Origin: Pseudomonas citri
Lineage (GTDB): Bacteria; Pseudomonadota; Gammaproteobacteria; Pseudomonadales; Pseudomonadaceae
Reading direction: 5' to 3'
Length of the DNA: 64,000 bases
Assembly (NCBI RefSeq): GCF_025336485.1
Contig: NZ_JAODAB010000028.1
Location: 1 to 64,000 of the forward strand
The position numbers and the translations under genes were made by a program. This document shows, in pieces, positions 34,019-42,781 of this stretch (positions are counted from its first letter, which is position 1; the number at the start of each line of letters is the position of its first letter). Under the pieces are notes generated by a model. It did no database searches and was not told the origin of the DNA. It worked only from the letters and a program-made list of their open reading frames with translations.

Positions 34019-35004
34019 ATCCAAAGCGTTTCGCGCTGACACCCGGCGAGCCTGCCGGCATCGGTCCCGACCTGTGCCTGCTGCTCGCCTCGCAACCCCA
34101 GCCACATCCCCTGATCGCCATCACCAGCCGCGACCTGCTCCTTGAGCGGGCCGCGCAACTGGGGGTGGCCGTCAACCTGCTGTCGGTTTCACCAGGCGCC
34201 TGGCCGACCGCCCCGGCGCCGGCCAACAGCCTGTACGTCTGGGATACACCCCTGGGCACTCCGGTCGTCACCGGCCAGTTGGACAAGGCCAACGCCGCGT
34301 TCGTCCTGCAAACCCTGACCCGCGCCGGCCAAGGCTGCCTGGACGGGACTTTCGCCGGCATGATCACTGCGCCCGTGCACAAAGGCGTGATCAACGAATC
34401 CGGGATCGCCTTTTCCGGGCACACCGAGTTCCTGGCGGACCTGACCCATACCGAGCAAGTGGTGATGATGCTGGCTACCCGTGGCCTACGCGTGGCGCTG
34501 GTGACCACTCACCTGCCCCTACGGGAAATTGCCGACGCCATCACCCCCGAGCGCCTGGAGCGGGTCACGCGAATACTGCACACCGACCTGCAGGAAAAAT
34601 TCGGCATTGCCCGGCCGTGCATTCTGGTGTGCGGGCTCAACCCCCACGCCGGGGAAGGCGGCCACCTGGGCCGCGAAGAAATCGACATCATCGAACCCAC
34701 CTTGGAGCGCTTGCGCAGCGAGGGCATGGACCTGCGTGGCCCGCTGCCTGCCGACACTCTGTTTACCCCCAAATATCTGGAGCACTGCGACGCGGTGCTG
34801 GCGATGTACCACGACCAGGGCCTGCCCGTGCTGAAGTACAAAGGCTTTGGCGCAGCGGTCAACGTCACCCTGGGCCTGCCAATCATCCGTACGTCCGTGG
34901 ACCATGGCACCGCCCTGGACCTGGCCGGCAGCGGCAAGATCGACACCGGCAGCCTGCAAGTCGCGCTGGAAACCGCCTACCAGATGGCCGAGACCCCTAT
35001 ATGA
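34015..35004 (+). CDS. pdxA: 4-hydroxythreonine-4-phosphate dehydrogenase
   Basis: NAD-dependent enzyme of pyridoxal phosphate synthesis. The 329-residue product contains LTPGEPAGIGPDL, ITAPVHKGVINESGI, the metal-ligand GHTEFLADLT and PLPADTLFTP with YHDQGLPVLKY. It begins with GTG overlapping the surA stop codon by four bases and ends overlapping rsmA by four. Confidence 0.96.
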   Translation: MNPKRFALTPGEPAGIGPDLCLLLASQPQPHPLIAITSRDLLLERAAQLGVAVNLLSVSPGAWPTAPAPANSLYVWDTPLGTPVVTGQLDKANAAFVLQTLTRAGQGCLDGTFAGMITAPVHKGVINESGIAFSGHTEFLADLTHTEQVVMMLATRGLRVALVTTHLPLREIADAITPERLERVTRILHTDLQEKFGIARPCILVCGLNPHAGEGGHLGREEIDIIEPTLERLRSEGMDLRGPLPADTLFTPKYLEHCDAVLAMYHDQGLPVLKYKGFGAAVNVTLGLPIIRTSVDHGTALDLAGSGKIDTGSLQVALETAYQMAETPI

Positions 35005-35816
35005 CCGAGCAATACCAACACCGCGCGCGCAAGCGCTTCGGCCAGAATTTCCTGCATGACGCCGGCGTGATCGATCGCATCCTGCGCTCCATCAACGCCA
35101 AGCCCGACGATCGCCTGCTGGAAATCGGGCCGGGTCAGGGCGCCCTGACCGAAGGACTGCTCGGCAGCGGTGCCCAGCTGGACGTGGTGGAACTGGACAA
35201 GGACCTGGTGCCGATCCTCAACCAGCAGTTTTCCGGCAAGAGCAATTTCAACCTGCACCAGGGTGATGCGCTGAAGTTCGACTTCAACAGCCTGAACGCC
35301 GCACCCAACAGCCTGCGAGTGGTGGGCAACCTGCCGTACAACATCTCCACACCGCTGATCTTCCACTTGTTGAGCAACGCCGGACTGATCCGCGACATGC
35401 ATTTCATGCTGCAGAAGGAAGTGGTCGAACGTCTCGCCGCCGGTCCTGGCGGCGGTGACTGGGGGCGCCTGTCGATCATGGTCCAGTATCATTGCCGGGT
35501 CGAACACCTGTTCAACGTGGGCCCCGGAGCCTTCAACCCACCGCCGAAAGTCGACTCGGCCATTGTCCGCCTGGTTCCTCATGCCGTGCTGCCACACCCG
35601 GCCAAGGACCATCGCCTGCTGGAGCGCGTAGTGCGCGAGGCGTTCAACCAGCGCCGCAAAACCCTGCGAAACACCTTGAAACTACTTCTGAGCAGCGCTG
35701 AAATCGAAGCAGCCGGTGTCGACGGCGGCCTGCGCCCCGAGCAACTGGACCTGGCGGCATTCGTACGCCTGGCCGACAAGCTCAGCGAACAGGCCGCGCC
35801 AAAAGCCGCCAGCTGA
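35001..35816 (+). CDS. rsmA: 16S rRNA dimethyladenosine transferase
   Basis: Also called KsgA; methylates the two adjacent adenosines in the 3' hairpin of 16S rRNA late in 30S assembly. The 271-residue product has RKRFGQNFLHD, the SAM-binding EIGPGQGALTEGL and the catalytic NLPYNISTPL. The ATG overlaps the pdxA stop. Confidence 0.97.
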   Translation: MTEQYQHRARKRFGQNFLHDAGVIDRILRSINAKPDDRLLEIGPGQGALTEGLLGSGAQLDVVELDKDLVPILNQQFSGKSNFNLHQGDALKFDFNSLNAAPNSLRVVGNLPYNISTPLIFHLLSNAGLIRDMHFMLQKEVVERLAAGPGGGDWGRLSIMVQYHCRVEHLFNVGPGAFNPPPKVDSAIVRLVPHAVLPHPAKDHRLLERVVREAFNQRRKTLRNTLKLLLSSAEIEAAGVDGGLRPEQLDLAAFVRLADKLSEQAAPKAAS

Positions 35817-35925
35817 CAAGCCTTGGCCGCTATCGGGTGGGACGCCGTTCTGGTTTACTACCCGATACTTGGCCTAGACTGATCGCATCAGTCACGCCTG
35901 CGTCCCGCTTCCAAGGCCCTTTTGC

Positions 35926-36306
35926 ATGTCCGATCCTCGTTATCAAGTCGACGTCAGCGTCACTACCCGCTTCCTGGCGGAACAATCACAACCCGAGCAA
36001 GACCGCTTCGCCTTCGCCTACACCATTACCGTACGCAACAATGGCTCATTGTCGGCCAGGCTGCTGTCGCGGCATTGGGTCATCACCGACGGCGATGGGC
36101 ATGTCGAACATGTGCGTGGCGAGGGCGTGGTGGGCCAGCAACCGCTGATCGAGGCCGGCAGAAGCCACAACTACAGCAGCGGCACCGTGATGAGCACCCG
36201 GGTCGGCACGATGCAGGGCACCTACCAGATGCTGGCCGAAGACGGCACACGCTTCGACGCGATCATCAAACCCTTTCGCCTGGCGGTCCCCGGAGCCCTG
36301 CATTAA
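35926..36306 (+). CDS. apaG: ApaG protein
   Basis: Small protein of the ApaG family with a fibronectin-III-like fold; 126 residues, with YTITVRNNGS, HWVITDGDGHVEHVRGEGVVG and GTMQGTYQM typical of the family. Biochemical role is not settled; it is nearly always next to apaH. The last base of its stop is the first base of the apaH start. Confidence 0.94.
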   Translation: MSDPRYQVDVSVTTRFLAEQSQPEQDRFAFAYTITVRNNGSLSARLLSRHWVITDGDGHVEHVRGEGVVGQQPLIEAGRSHNYSSGTVMSTRVGTMQGTYQMLAEDGTRFDAIIKPFRLAVPGALH

Positions 36307-37181
36307 TGGCCACGTATGCCGTGGGGGATCTGCAGGGCTGCCTCGATCCGCTCAAATGCCTGTTGGAGCGAGTGGCCTTCGACCCAACGAAAGACACACT
36401 GTGGCTGGTGGGCGACCTGGTCAATCGCGGCCCACAGTCCCTGGAGACGTTGCGCTTTCTCTACAGCATCCGCCAATCGCTGGTATGCGTGCTCGGCAAT
36501 CATGACCTGCATCTGCTGGCCGCCTGGCAGAACATCGAGCGCCTGAAAAAATCCGACACCTTGAGCGAAATCCTCGACGCCCCTGACTGTATTGAACTGC
36601 TGCAATGGCTGCGCCAGCAAAAGCTCATGCACTACGACGAGCAACGCAATCTGGCGCTGGTCCACGCAGGCATTGCGCCCCAGTGGTCCCTGCGCAAAGC
36701 CCTCAAGTGCGCTGCCGAAGTCGAGTACGCATTGCGCGACGACAACCTGTTCGCCCCCTACCTCGACGGCATGTACGGCAATGACCCCACCCAGTGGGAC
36801 AACGACCTCACGGGGCTCCCTCGCCTGCGGGTTATCACCAACTATTTCACCCGCATGCGCTTCTGCACCCGCAACGGCAAGCTCGACCTCAAGAGCAAGG
36901 AAGGCATCGAAACCGCACCGCCCGGCTATGCCCCATGGTTCAAGCACAAGGAACGCAAGACCCGCAACCTGAAGGTCATTTTCGGCCACTGGGCGGCGCT
37001 GGAGGGGCAATCCGATGAACCCGAGATTTTTGCCCTCGACACCGGCTGCGTGTGGGGCAATGCCATGACCCTGATGAATGTCGACAGCGGCGAACGACTG
37101 CGTTGCGATTGTGACGCACAAGGTCACCCCAAACCCCATCATTCGGCCGCGACGCCATCGCCGGCCCACAGCGTCGCCTGA
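36306..37181 (+). CDS. apaH: Symmetrical diadenosine tetraphosphatase
   Basis: Hydrolyses Ap4A to two ADP, and can remove Np4 caps from RNA. The 291-residue metallophosphatase has YAVGDLQGC, LVGDLVNRGPQSL, VLGNHDLHLL and a histidine in VHAGIAPQW, in the canonical order. Start ATG overlaps the apaG stop by one base. Confidence 0.96.
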   Translation: MATYAVGDLQGCLDPLKCLLERVAFDPTKDTLWLVGDLVNRGPQSLETLRFLYSIRQSLVCVLGNHDLHLLAAWQNIERLKKSDTLSEILDAPDCIELLQWLRQQKLMHYDEQRNLALVHAGIAPQWSLRKALKCAAEVEYALRDDNLFAPYLDGMYGNDPTQWDNDLTGLPRLRVITNYFTRMRFCTRNGKLDLKSKEGIETAPPGYAPWFKHKERKTRNLKVIFGHWAALEGQSDEPEIFALDTGCVWGNAMTLMNVDSGERLRCDCDAQGHPKPHHSAATPSPAHSVA

Positions 37182-37198
37182 CCGACTGCATGTCAGGC
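37176..37198 (+). other. Hairpin between apaH and glpE
   Basis: GCCTGAC (37176–37182) pairs with GTCAGGC (37192–37198), spanning the apaH stop codon. No T-run follows, so it is more likely an mRNA stability or coupling element than a terminator. Confidence 0.45.
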
Positions 37199-37212
37199 CC
37201 CAGGAGTCTTAA

Positions 37213-37542
37213 ATGTCCGAATTCAAACGCATCCCACCGCAACAGGCGCAGACCTTGCGCGAGCAAGGCGCGGTGATCGTCGATATACGTGATCCCGCCA
37301 CTTTCGCCGCCTTGCACATCAGTGGGTCCCGGCACCTGGACAACCACAGCGTCGCCGACTTCATCCGTGCTGCCGACCTCGATGCACCTACCGTCGTGGT
37401 CTGCTATCACGGCAACTCCAGCCAGAGCGCAGCCGCCTACCTGATCAGCCAGGGCTTCACCGACGTCTACAGCCTGGACGGCGGTTTCGAGCTGTGGCGT
37501 ACGACTTATCCTGCAGAAACGGCGCAAGGCACTCACGAATAA
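37213..37542 (+). CDS. glpE: Thiosulfate sulfurtransferase GlpE
   Basis: Single-domain rhodanese that moves sulfane sulfur from thiosulfate to cyanide or other thiophiles. The 109-residue product has the active-site loop VVVCYHGNSSQSAA with the catalytic cysteine. AGGAG lies upstream of the ATG. Last gene of the lptD operon; nine T residues directly follow its stop, without a convincing stem before them. Confidence 0.94.
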   Translation: MSEFKRIPPQQAQTLREQGAVIVDIRDPATFAALHISGSRHLDNHSVADFIRAADLDAPTVVVCYHGNSSQSAAAYLISQGFTDVYSLDGGFELWRTTYPAETAQGTHE

Positions 37543-37844
37543 TTTTTTTTTGTGGCGTCCGAGCCCCCGCGGGGCGCGGGCTTGAGCGATGGCAGACGAA
37601 CGGTCTGCCATAACTTATTACGTAATCTACCTTTACCTCTCTGATTCCGAACTATCCTTAGCCTCAGGCCATCCAAAACAGGGGAGAGCCGGTACACCGG
37701 CGCGCGGGTCATCGGGAGTCAGCTTCAGGAACCTGTATTCTTGGAAGCATTCTGGGGGGTAAAACGGCAACTGGGTTCCCAGTGGCTGTCCAGCATCGAC
37801 TGATTGATCCGACACCGGCTCCACGTATCGAGCGAGGTGACGTC
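37543..37844 (+). promoter_or_regulatory. Intergenic region upstream of prkA
   Basis: 302 bases without a gene. It holds a T9 run just after glpE, a hairpin TGGCAGAC/GTCTGCCA (37590–37597 and 37603–37610), a candidate sigma-S-like extended -10 CTATCCT at 37652–37658, and two small palindromes, GCCGGT-AC-ACCGGC and ACTGGG-TT-CCCAGT (37770–37783). The prkA ribosome binding site is GAGG near 37834. Promoter assignment is tentative; no good -35 was found and no sigma-54 site. Confidence 0.4.
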
Positions 37845-39767
37845 ATGAGCATTTTTAGCCACTTCCAGCAACGTTTCGAGTCCACGCGGCAGGAGGAATA
37901 CTCGCTGCAGGAATACCTCGATCTCTGCAAGCAGGATCGCAGTGCCTATGCGTCGGCTGCAGAGCGGCTATTGCTGGCCATCGGAGAACCGGAGCTGCTG
38001 GATACCTCGACCAACTCGAGACTCTCGCGGATCTTTTCCAACAAAGTGATCCGCCGTTATCCGGCCTTTGAAGACTTCCACGGGATGGAAGAATGCATCG
38101 ACCAGATCGTGTCCTACTTCCGCCACGCCGCCCAAGGCCTGGAAGAGAAGAAACAGATCCTCTATCTGCTCGGCCCCGTGGGTGGCGGTAAATCGTCCCT
38201 GGCCGAGAAGCTCAAGCAACTGATCGAAAAAGTGCCCTTCTATGCCATCAAGGGCTCACCGGTGTTCGAGTCGCCCCTGGGGCTGTTCAACGCCACCGAG
38301 GACGGTGCCATCCTCGAAGAAGACTTCGGCATTCCACGGCGCTATCTCAATACCATCATGTCGCCTTGGGCCACCAAGCGCCTGGCCGAATTCGGCGGAG
38401 ATATCAGTCAGTTCCGCGTGGTCAAGCTCTACCCCTCGATCCTCAACCAGATCGCAGTGGCCAAAACCGAGCCTGGGGACGAGAACAACCAGGATATTTC
38501 GGCGCTGGTGGGCAAGGTCGATATCCGCAAGCTGGAAGAATTCCCACAGAACGACGCCGACGCCTACAGCTATTCGGGGGCGCTGTGCCGGGCCAACCAA
38601 GGCCTGATGGAATTCGTCGAAATGTTCAAGGCACCTATCAAGGTGCTGCACCCTTTGCTGACCGCCACCCAGGAAGGTAACTACAACAGTACCGAGGGTC
38701 TTGGGGCGATACCATTCAGTGGCATCCTGCTGGCGCACTCCAACGAGTCCGAATGGCATACCTTCCGCAACAACAAGAACAACGAAGCCTTCATCGACCG
38801 GATCTACATCGTCAAGGTGCCGTACTGCCTGCGGGTGACCGATGAGGTGAAGATCTACGACAAGCTGCTGTTCAACAGCTCGCTGTCCAAGGCCCATTGC
38901 GCCCCCGACACGCTGAAGATGCTGGCCCAGTTCACCGTACTGTCTCGCCTCAAGGAGCCAGAGAACTCCAACATCTATTCGAAGATGCGTGTGTACGATG
39001 GTGAAAACCTCAAGGACACCGATCCAAAGGCCAAGTCGATCCAGGAATACCGCGACAACGCAGGTGTCGACGAAGGGATGAATGGCCTGTCCACGCGTTT
39101 CGCCTTCAAGATCCTTTCCAAGGTCTTCAACTTCGACCCCCATGAGATCGCCGCCAACCCGGTGCACCTGCTGTATGTGCTGGAGCAGCAGATCGAGCAG
39201 GAACAATTCCAGGCGGAAACCCGCGAGCGTTACCTGCGTTTCCTCAAGGAATACCTGGCCCCGCGCTACATCGAGTTCATCGGCAAGGAAATCCAGACCG
39301 CGTACCTGGAGTCCTACAGCGAATACGGCCAGAACATCTTCGACCGTTATGTGCTGTACGCCGATTTCTGGATCCAGGATCAGGAGTACCGCGATCCGGA
39401 AACCGGGGAAATCCTCAACCGCGTGGCACTCAACGAGGAGCTGGAAAAAATCGAGAAGCCGGCCGGCATCAGCAATCCAAAGGATTTCCGCAACGAGATC
39501 GTCAACTTCGTATTGCGCGCCCGGGCCAACAACAACGGCAAGAACCCGACCTGGCTCAGCTATGAAAAGCTGCGGGTGGTGATCGAGAAGAAAATGTTCT
39601 CCAACACCGAAGACCTGCTGCCCGTCATCAGCTTCAACGCCAAGGCCAGCAAGGAGGACCAGCAAAAACACAACGACTTCGTCACGCGCATGGTCGAACG
39701 TGGCTACACCGACAAACAGGTACGACTGCTCTCCGAGTGGTATCTGCGGGTCCGCAAATCACAGTAG
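37845..39767 (+). CDS. prkA: PrkA family serine protein kinase
   Basis: Homologue of E. coli YeaG and Bacillus PrkA, a stress- and starvation-linked AAA-type protein with a C-terminal kinase-like region. The 640-residue product has Walker A LLGPVGGGKSSLAEKL near residue 110, and the PrkA C-terminal domain from about 390 on (RYLRFLKEYLAPRYIEFIGKE split across ...). The ATG at 37845 (MSIFSHFQQRFEST) is preferred over a frame 21 codons longer. First gene of the conserved prkA–yeaH–spoVR set; a long inverted repeat separates it from yeaH. Confidence 0.94.
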   Translation: MSIFSHFQQRFESTRQEEYSLQEYLDLCKQDRSAYASAAERLLLAIGEPELLDTSTNSRLSRIFSNKVIRRYPAFEDFHGMEECIDQIVSYFRHAAQGLEEKKQILYLLGPVGGGKSSLAEKLKQLIEKVPFYAIKGSPVFESPLGLFNATEDGAILEEDFGIPRRYLNTIMSPWATKRLAEFGGDISQFRVVKLYPSILNQIAVAKTEPGDENNQDISALVGKVDIRKLEEFPQNDADAYSYSGALCRANQGLMEFVEMFKAPIKVLHPLLTATQEGNYNSTEGLGAIPFSGILLAHSNESEWHTFRNNKNNEAFIDRIYIVKVPYCLRVTDEVKIYDKLLFNSSLSKAHCAPDTLKMLAQFTVLSRLKEPENSNIYSKMRVYDGENLKDTDPKAKSIQEYRDNAGVDEGMNGLSTRFAFKILSKVFNFDPHEIAANPVHLLYVLEQQIEQEQFQAETRERYLRFLKEYLAPRYIEFIGKEIQTAYLESYSEYGQNIFDRYVLYADFWIQDQEYRDPETGEILNRVALNEELEKIEKPAGISNPKDFRNEIVNFVLRARANNNGKNPTWLSYEKLRVVIEKKMFSNTEDLLPVISFNAKASKEDQQKHNDFVTRMVERGYTDKQVRLLSEWYLRVRKSQ

Positions 39768-39788
39768 CCAGCTACAAGCCGCAAGCGA

Positions 39789-39850
39789 CAAGCTGCAAGA
39801 GGAAAGCGCGTGAACCCGAGATCTGGGTAACAGCTTCTACTTGCAGCTTG
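39789..39850. repeat. Long inverted repeat between prkA and yeaH
   Basis: Perfect 11-bp arms CAAGCTGCAAG (39789–39799) and CTTGCAGCTTG (39840–39850) enclose 40 bases that contain a second, imperfect palindrome ACCCGAGATCTGGGT. Flanking bases continue the theme (CTACAAGCCGCAAG before, CAGCTCACAACTTGAAGC after). It is the best copy of the AGCTTGCAG repeat in the window and would form a strong stem in the operon mRNA. Confidence 0.85.
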
Positions 39851-39884
39851 CAGCTCACAACTTGAAGCTGCCCGGAGGGCACCC

Positions 39885-41156
39885 ATGAGCTACGTGATCG
39901 ATCGACGCCTTAATGGCAAGAACAAGAGCACGGTGAATCGCCAGCGTTTCCTGCGGCGTTACCGCGACCACATCAAGAAGGCCGTCGAAGAGGCGGTCAG
40001 TCGTCGCTCCATTACCGACATGGAACACGGCGAGCAGATCAGCATTCCCGGTCGCGACATCGACGAGCCGGTGCTTCACCACGGGCGCGGCGGTAAACAG
40101 ACCGTCGTGCACCCCGGCAACAAGGAATTCACCACGGGTGAGCATATTCCCCGCCCGCAAGGAGGCGGTGGCGGCAGAGGGCCGGGTAAAGCCGGCAACT
40201 CCGGTGAAGGCATGGATGAATTCGTGTTCCAGATCACCCAGGAGGAATTCCTCGAATTCATGTTCGAGGATCTGGAGCTGCCGAACCTGGTCAAACGCAA
40301 CCTAACCGGCACGGACACCTTCAAGACTGTGCGGGCCGGTATCAGCAATGAAGGCAATCCGTCGCGCATCAATATCATCCGCACCCTGCGCTCAGCTCAC
40401 GCCCGACGCATCGCCCTGTCGGGCAGCAGCCGGTCGAAGTTGCGCGAAGTGAAGGAAGAACTGGCCCGCCTTAAACGCGAAGAACCCGACAATTTTGGCG
40501 ATATTCAGGACCTGGAGGCAGAAATCGAGAAGCTGAGCGCACGTATTCACCGCGTGCCCTTCCTCGACACCTTCGACCTCAAGTACAACCTGCTGGTGAA
40601 ACAACCCAATCCCAGCTCCAAGGCGGTGATGTTTTGCCTGATGGACGTGTCCGGCTCCATGACCCAGGCCACCAAGGACATTGCCAAGCGCTTCTTTATC
40701 CTCCTGTACCTGTTCCTCAAACGAAACTACGACAAGATCGACGTGGTCTTCATTCGCCACCACACCAGTGCCAGAGAGGTAGACGAAGAAGAATTCTTCT
40801 ATTCCCGCGAGACCGGCGGCACCATCGTTTCCAGCGCCTTGAAACTGATGCAAGAAATCATGGCTGAGCGCTATCCGGCCAATGAATGGAACATCTATGC
40901 CGCCCAAGCCTCGGACGGCGACAACTGGAACGACGACTCGCCGATCTGCCGGGACATTTTGATCAACCAGATCATGCCGTTCGTCCAGTACTACACCTAT
41001 GTGGAAATTACTCCCCGCGAACACCAGGCGTTGTGGTACGAATATGAGCGTATAGCCGAAGCTTTTTCTGACACATTTGCCCAGCAGCAACTGGTCTCGG
41101 CCGGGGATATCTACCCGGTCTTCCGTGAACTCTTCCAGCGCAGGTTAGTGACATGA
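39885..41156 (+). CDS. yeaH: YeaH/DUF444 family von Willebrand-type protein
   Basis: Protein of unknown biochemical function, cotranscribed with prkA across bacteria. The 423-residue product has a basic N-terminus, a glycine-rich stretch (QGGGGGRGPGKAG), a coiled region near 190–225 and a C-terminal VWA-like domain with the metal-ion site DVSGSMTQATKD (DxSxS). GGAGG lies just before the ATG. Its stop overlaps spoVR by four bases. Confidence 0.93.
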   Translation: MSYVIDRRLNGKNKSTVNRQRFLRRYRDHIKKAVEEAVSRRSITDMEHGEQISIPGRDIDEPVLHHGRGGKQTVVHPGNKEFTTGEHIPRPQGGGGGRGPGKAGNSGEGMDEFVFQITQEEFLEFMFEDLELPNLVKRNLTGTDTFKTVRAGISNEGNPSRINIIRTLRSAHARRIALSGSSRSKLREVKEELARLKREEPDNFGDIQDLEAEIEKLSARIHRVPFLDTFDLKYNLLVKQPNPSSKAVMFCLMDVSGSMTQATKDIAKRFFILLYLFLKRNYDKIDVVFIRHHTSAREVDEEEFFYSRETGGTIVSSALKLMQEIMAERYPANEWNIYAAQASDGDNWNDDSPICRDILINQIMPFVQYYTYVEITPREHQALWYEYERIAEAFSDTFAQQQLVSAGDIYPVFRELFQRRLVT

Positions 41157-42718
41157 CCGCCAAAAAAGAGCAGAAGCGCCAGCCTATTTCCACCGGATCC
41201 GAATGGACGTTCGATCTGATCAAGGCTTACGACCGCGAAATCAGCCGTATCGCGGACCGCTATGCCCTGGACACCTACCCCAACCAGATCGAGGTGATCA
41301 CCGCCGAACAGATGATGGACGCCTATGCGTCGGTCGGCATGCCGCTGGGCTATCACCATTGGTCCTACGGCAAGCACTTCCTCAGCACGGAAAAATCCTA
41401 CACCCGCGGGCAAATGGGGCTGGCCTACGAGATCGTGATCAATTCCGACCCGTGCATCGCCTACCTGATGGAAGAAAACACCATCTGCATGCAGGCCCTG
41501 GTGGTGGCGCATGCCTGCTACGGGCACAACAGTTTCTTCAAGGGCAACTACCTGTTCCGTACCTGGACCGACGCTAGTTCGATCATCGATTACCTGGTAT
41601 TTGCCAAGCAGTACATCACGCAATGCGAAGAGCGCCATGGCATCGACGCGGTCGAGGACCTGCTGGACTCCTGCCACGCTCTGATGAACTACGGCGTGGA
41701 CCGCTACAAGCGGCCTTACCCGATTTCCGCCGAAGAAGAACGTCGGCGTCAAAAGGACCGTGAAGAGCACCTGCAAAAGCAGATCAACGACCTGTGGCGG
41801 ACCATTCCGAAGGGGGCGGACAAGTACAGCGAAAAAGACAACGCGCGTTTCCCTGCCGAGCCTCAGGAAAATATTCTTTATTTCATTGAAAAACATGCTC
41901 CGCTGCTCGAACCCTGGCAGCGGGAAATCGTGCGTATCGTGCGCAAGATCGCCCAGTATTTCTATCCACAGCGCCAGACCCAGGTCATGAACGAAGGCTG
42001 GGCCACTTTCTGGCACTACACACTGATGAACGACCTGTACGACGAGGGCCTGGTGACGGACGGCTTCATGATGGAGTTCCTGGCCTCGCATACCAGCGTG
42101 GTGTTCCAGCCCGGCTTCGACAGCCCGTACTACAGTGGCATCAACCCTTACGCACTGGGCTTCGCCATGTACCGCGACATTCGGCGCATGTGCGAGAACC
42201 CGACCGAAGAGGACCGTCGCTGGTTCCCGGAAATCGCCGGCTCGGACTGGTTGTCCGCCATCAAGTTCGCCATGAGCAGCTTCAAGGACGAAAGTTTCAT
42301 CCTACAATACCTCTCGCCGAAGGTGATCCGCGACCTGAAACTGTTCAGCATCATGGATGACGACCAGAAAGATGACCTGCTGGTGCCAGCCATCCACGAC
42401 GAAAGCGGTTATCGCATCATCCGCGAAACCCTGGCGGCGCAATACAACCTGGGCAATCGCGAACCCAACGTGCAGATCTACAGCATCGACCGGCGCGGCG
42501 ATCGCTCGCTGACCCTGCGCCATCAGGCACACAACCGAAAACCATTGGGTGACTCCACCGATGAGGTGCTCAAGCACCTGCATCGTCTCTGGGGTTTCGA
42601 CATCCATCTGGAAACCCTGCAGGGAGACCAGGTGATGAAAACCCATCACGTCCCCCCCAGGAACGAACAGGGCGAAGGCGATTACGGTCGCCTGGACCTG
42701 GCTGTCATTCATCTTTAA
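41153..42718 (+). CDS. SpoVR family protein
   Basis: Homologue of Bacillus SpoVR and E. coli YcgB, conserved with PrkA and YeaH; function unknown. The 521-residue product carries the family's MGLAYEIVINSDPCIAYLMEEN and NEGWATFWHYTLMN segments, the latter resembling a metallopeptidase helix without the HExxH motif. Translationally coupled to yeaH. It ends in a nested hairpin that runs into cca. Confidence 0.93.
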   Translation: MTAKKEQKRQPISTGSEWTFDLIKAYDREISRIADRYALDTYPNQIEVITAEQMMDAYASVGMPLGYHHWSYGKHFLSTEKSYTRGQMGLAYEIVINSDPCIAYLMEENTICMQALVVAHACYGHNSFFKGNYLFRTWTDASSIIDYLVFAKQYITQCEERHGIDAVEDLLDSCHALMNYGVDRYKRPYPISAEEERRRQKDREEHLQKQINDLWRTIPKGADKYSEKDNARFPAEPQENILYFIEKHAPLLEPWQREIVRIVRKIAQYFYPQRQTQVMNEGWATFWHYTLMNDLYDEGLVTDGFMMEFLASHTSVVFQPGFDSPYYSGINPYALGFAMYRDIRRMCENPTEEDRRWFPEIAGSDWLSAIKFAMSSFKDESFILQYLSPKVIRDLKLFSIMDDDQKDDLLVPAIHDESGYRIIRETLAAQYNLGNREPNVQIYSIDRRGDRSLTLRHQAHNRKPLGDSTDEVLKHLHRLWGFDIHLETLQGDQVMKTHHVPPRNEQGEGDYGRLDLAVIHL

Positions 42719-42728
42719 GCCCGTTTTC

Positions 42729-42781
42729 ACCTCCGGACGTCCGACACAAGGGTTATCCTGTCGGATCAACGGAGGTTTTTT
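42729..42781 (+). terminator. Nested hairpin at the spoVR end that contains the cca ribosome binding site
   Basis: Outer arms ACCTCCG (42729–42735) and CGGAGGT (42770–42776), inner arms TCCGACA (42740–42746) and TGTCGGA (42759–42765), then T6 (42776–42781) ending at the cca ATG. The outer 3' arm includes GGAGG, the only Shine-Dalgarno for cca. The element can thus end spoVR transcripts and, when read through, hide the cca ribosome binding site. Confidence 0.75.

Noticed and set aside
37543..37844. A sigma-54 promoter for prkA
   Set aside because: I looked for GG-N10-GC with TGGCAC/TTGC flanks and found no match; TGGCAGAC at 37590 is part of a hairpin and has GT where GC is needed.
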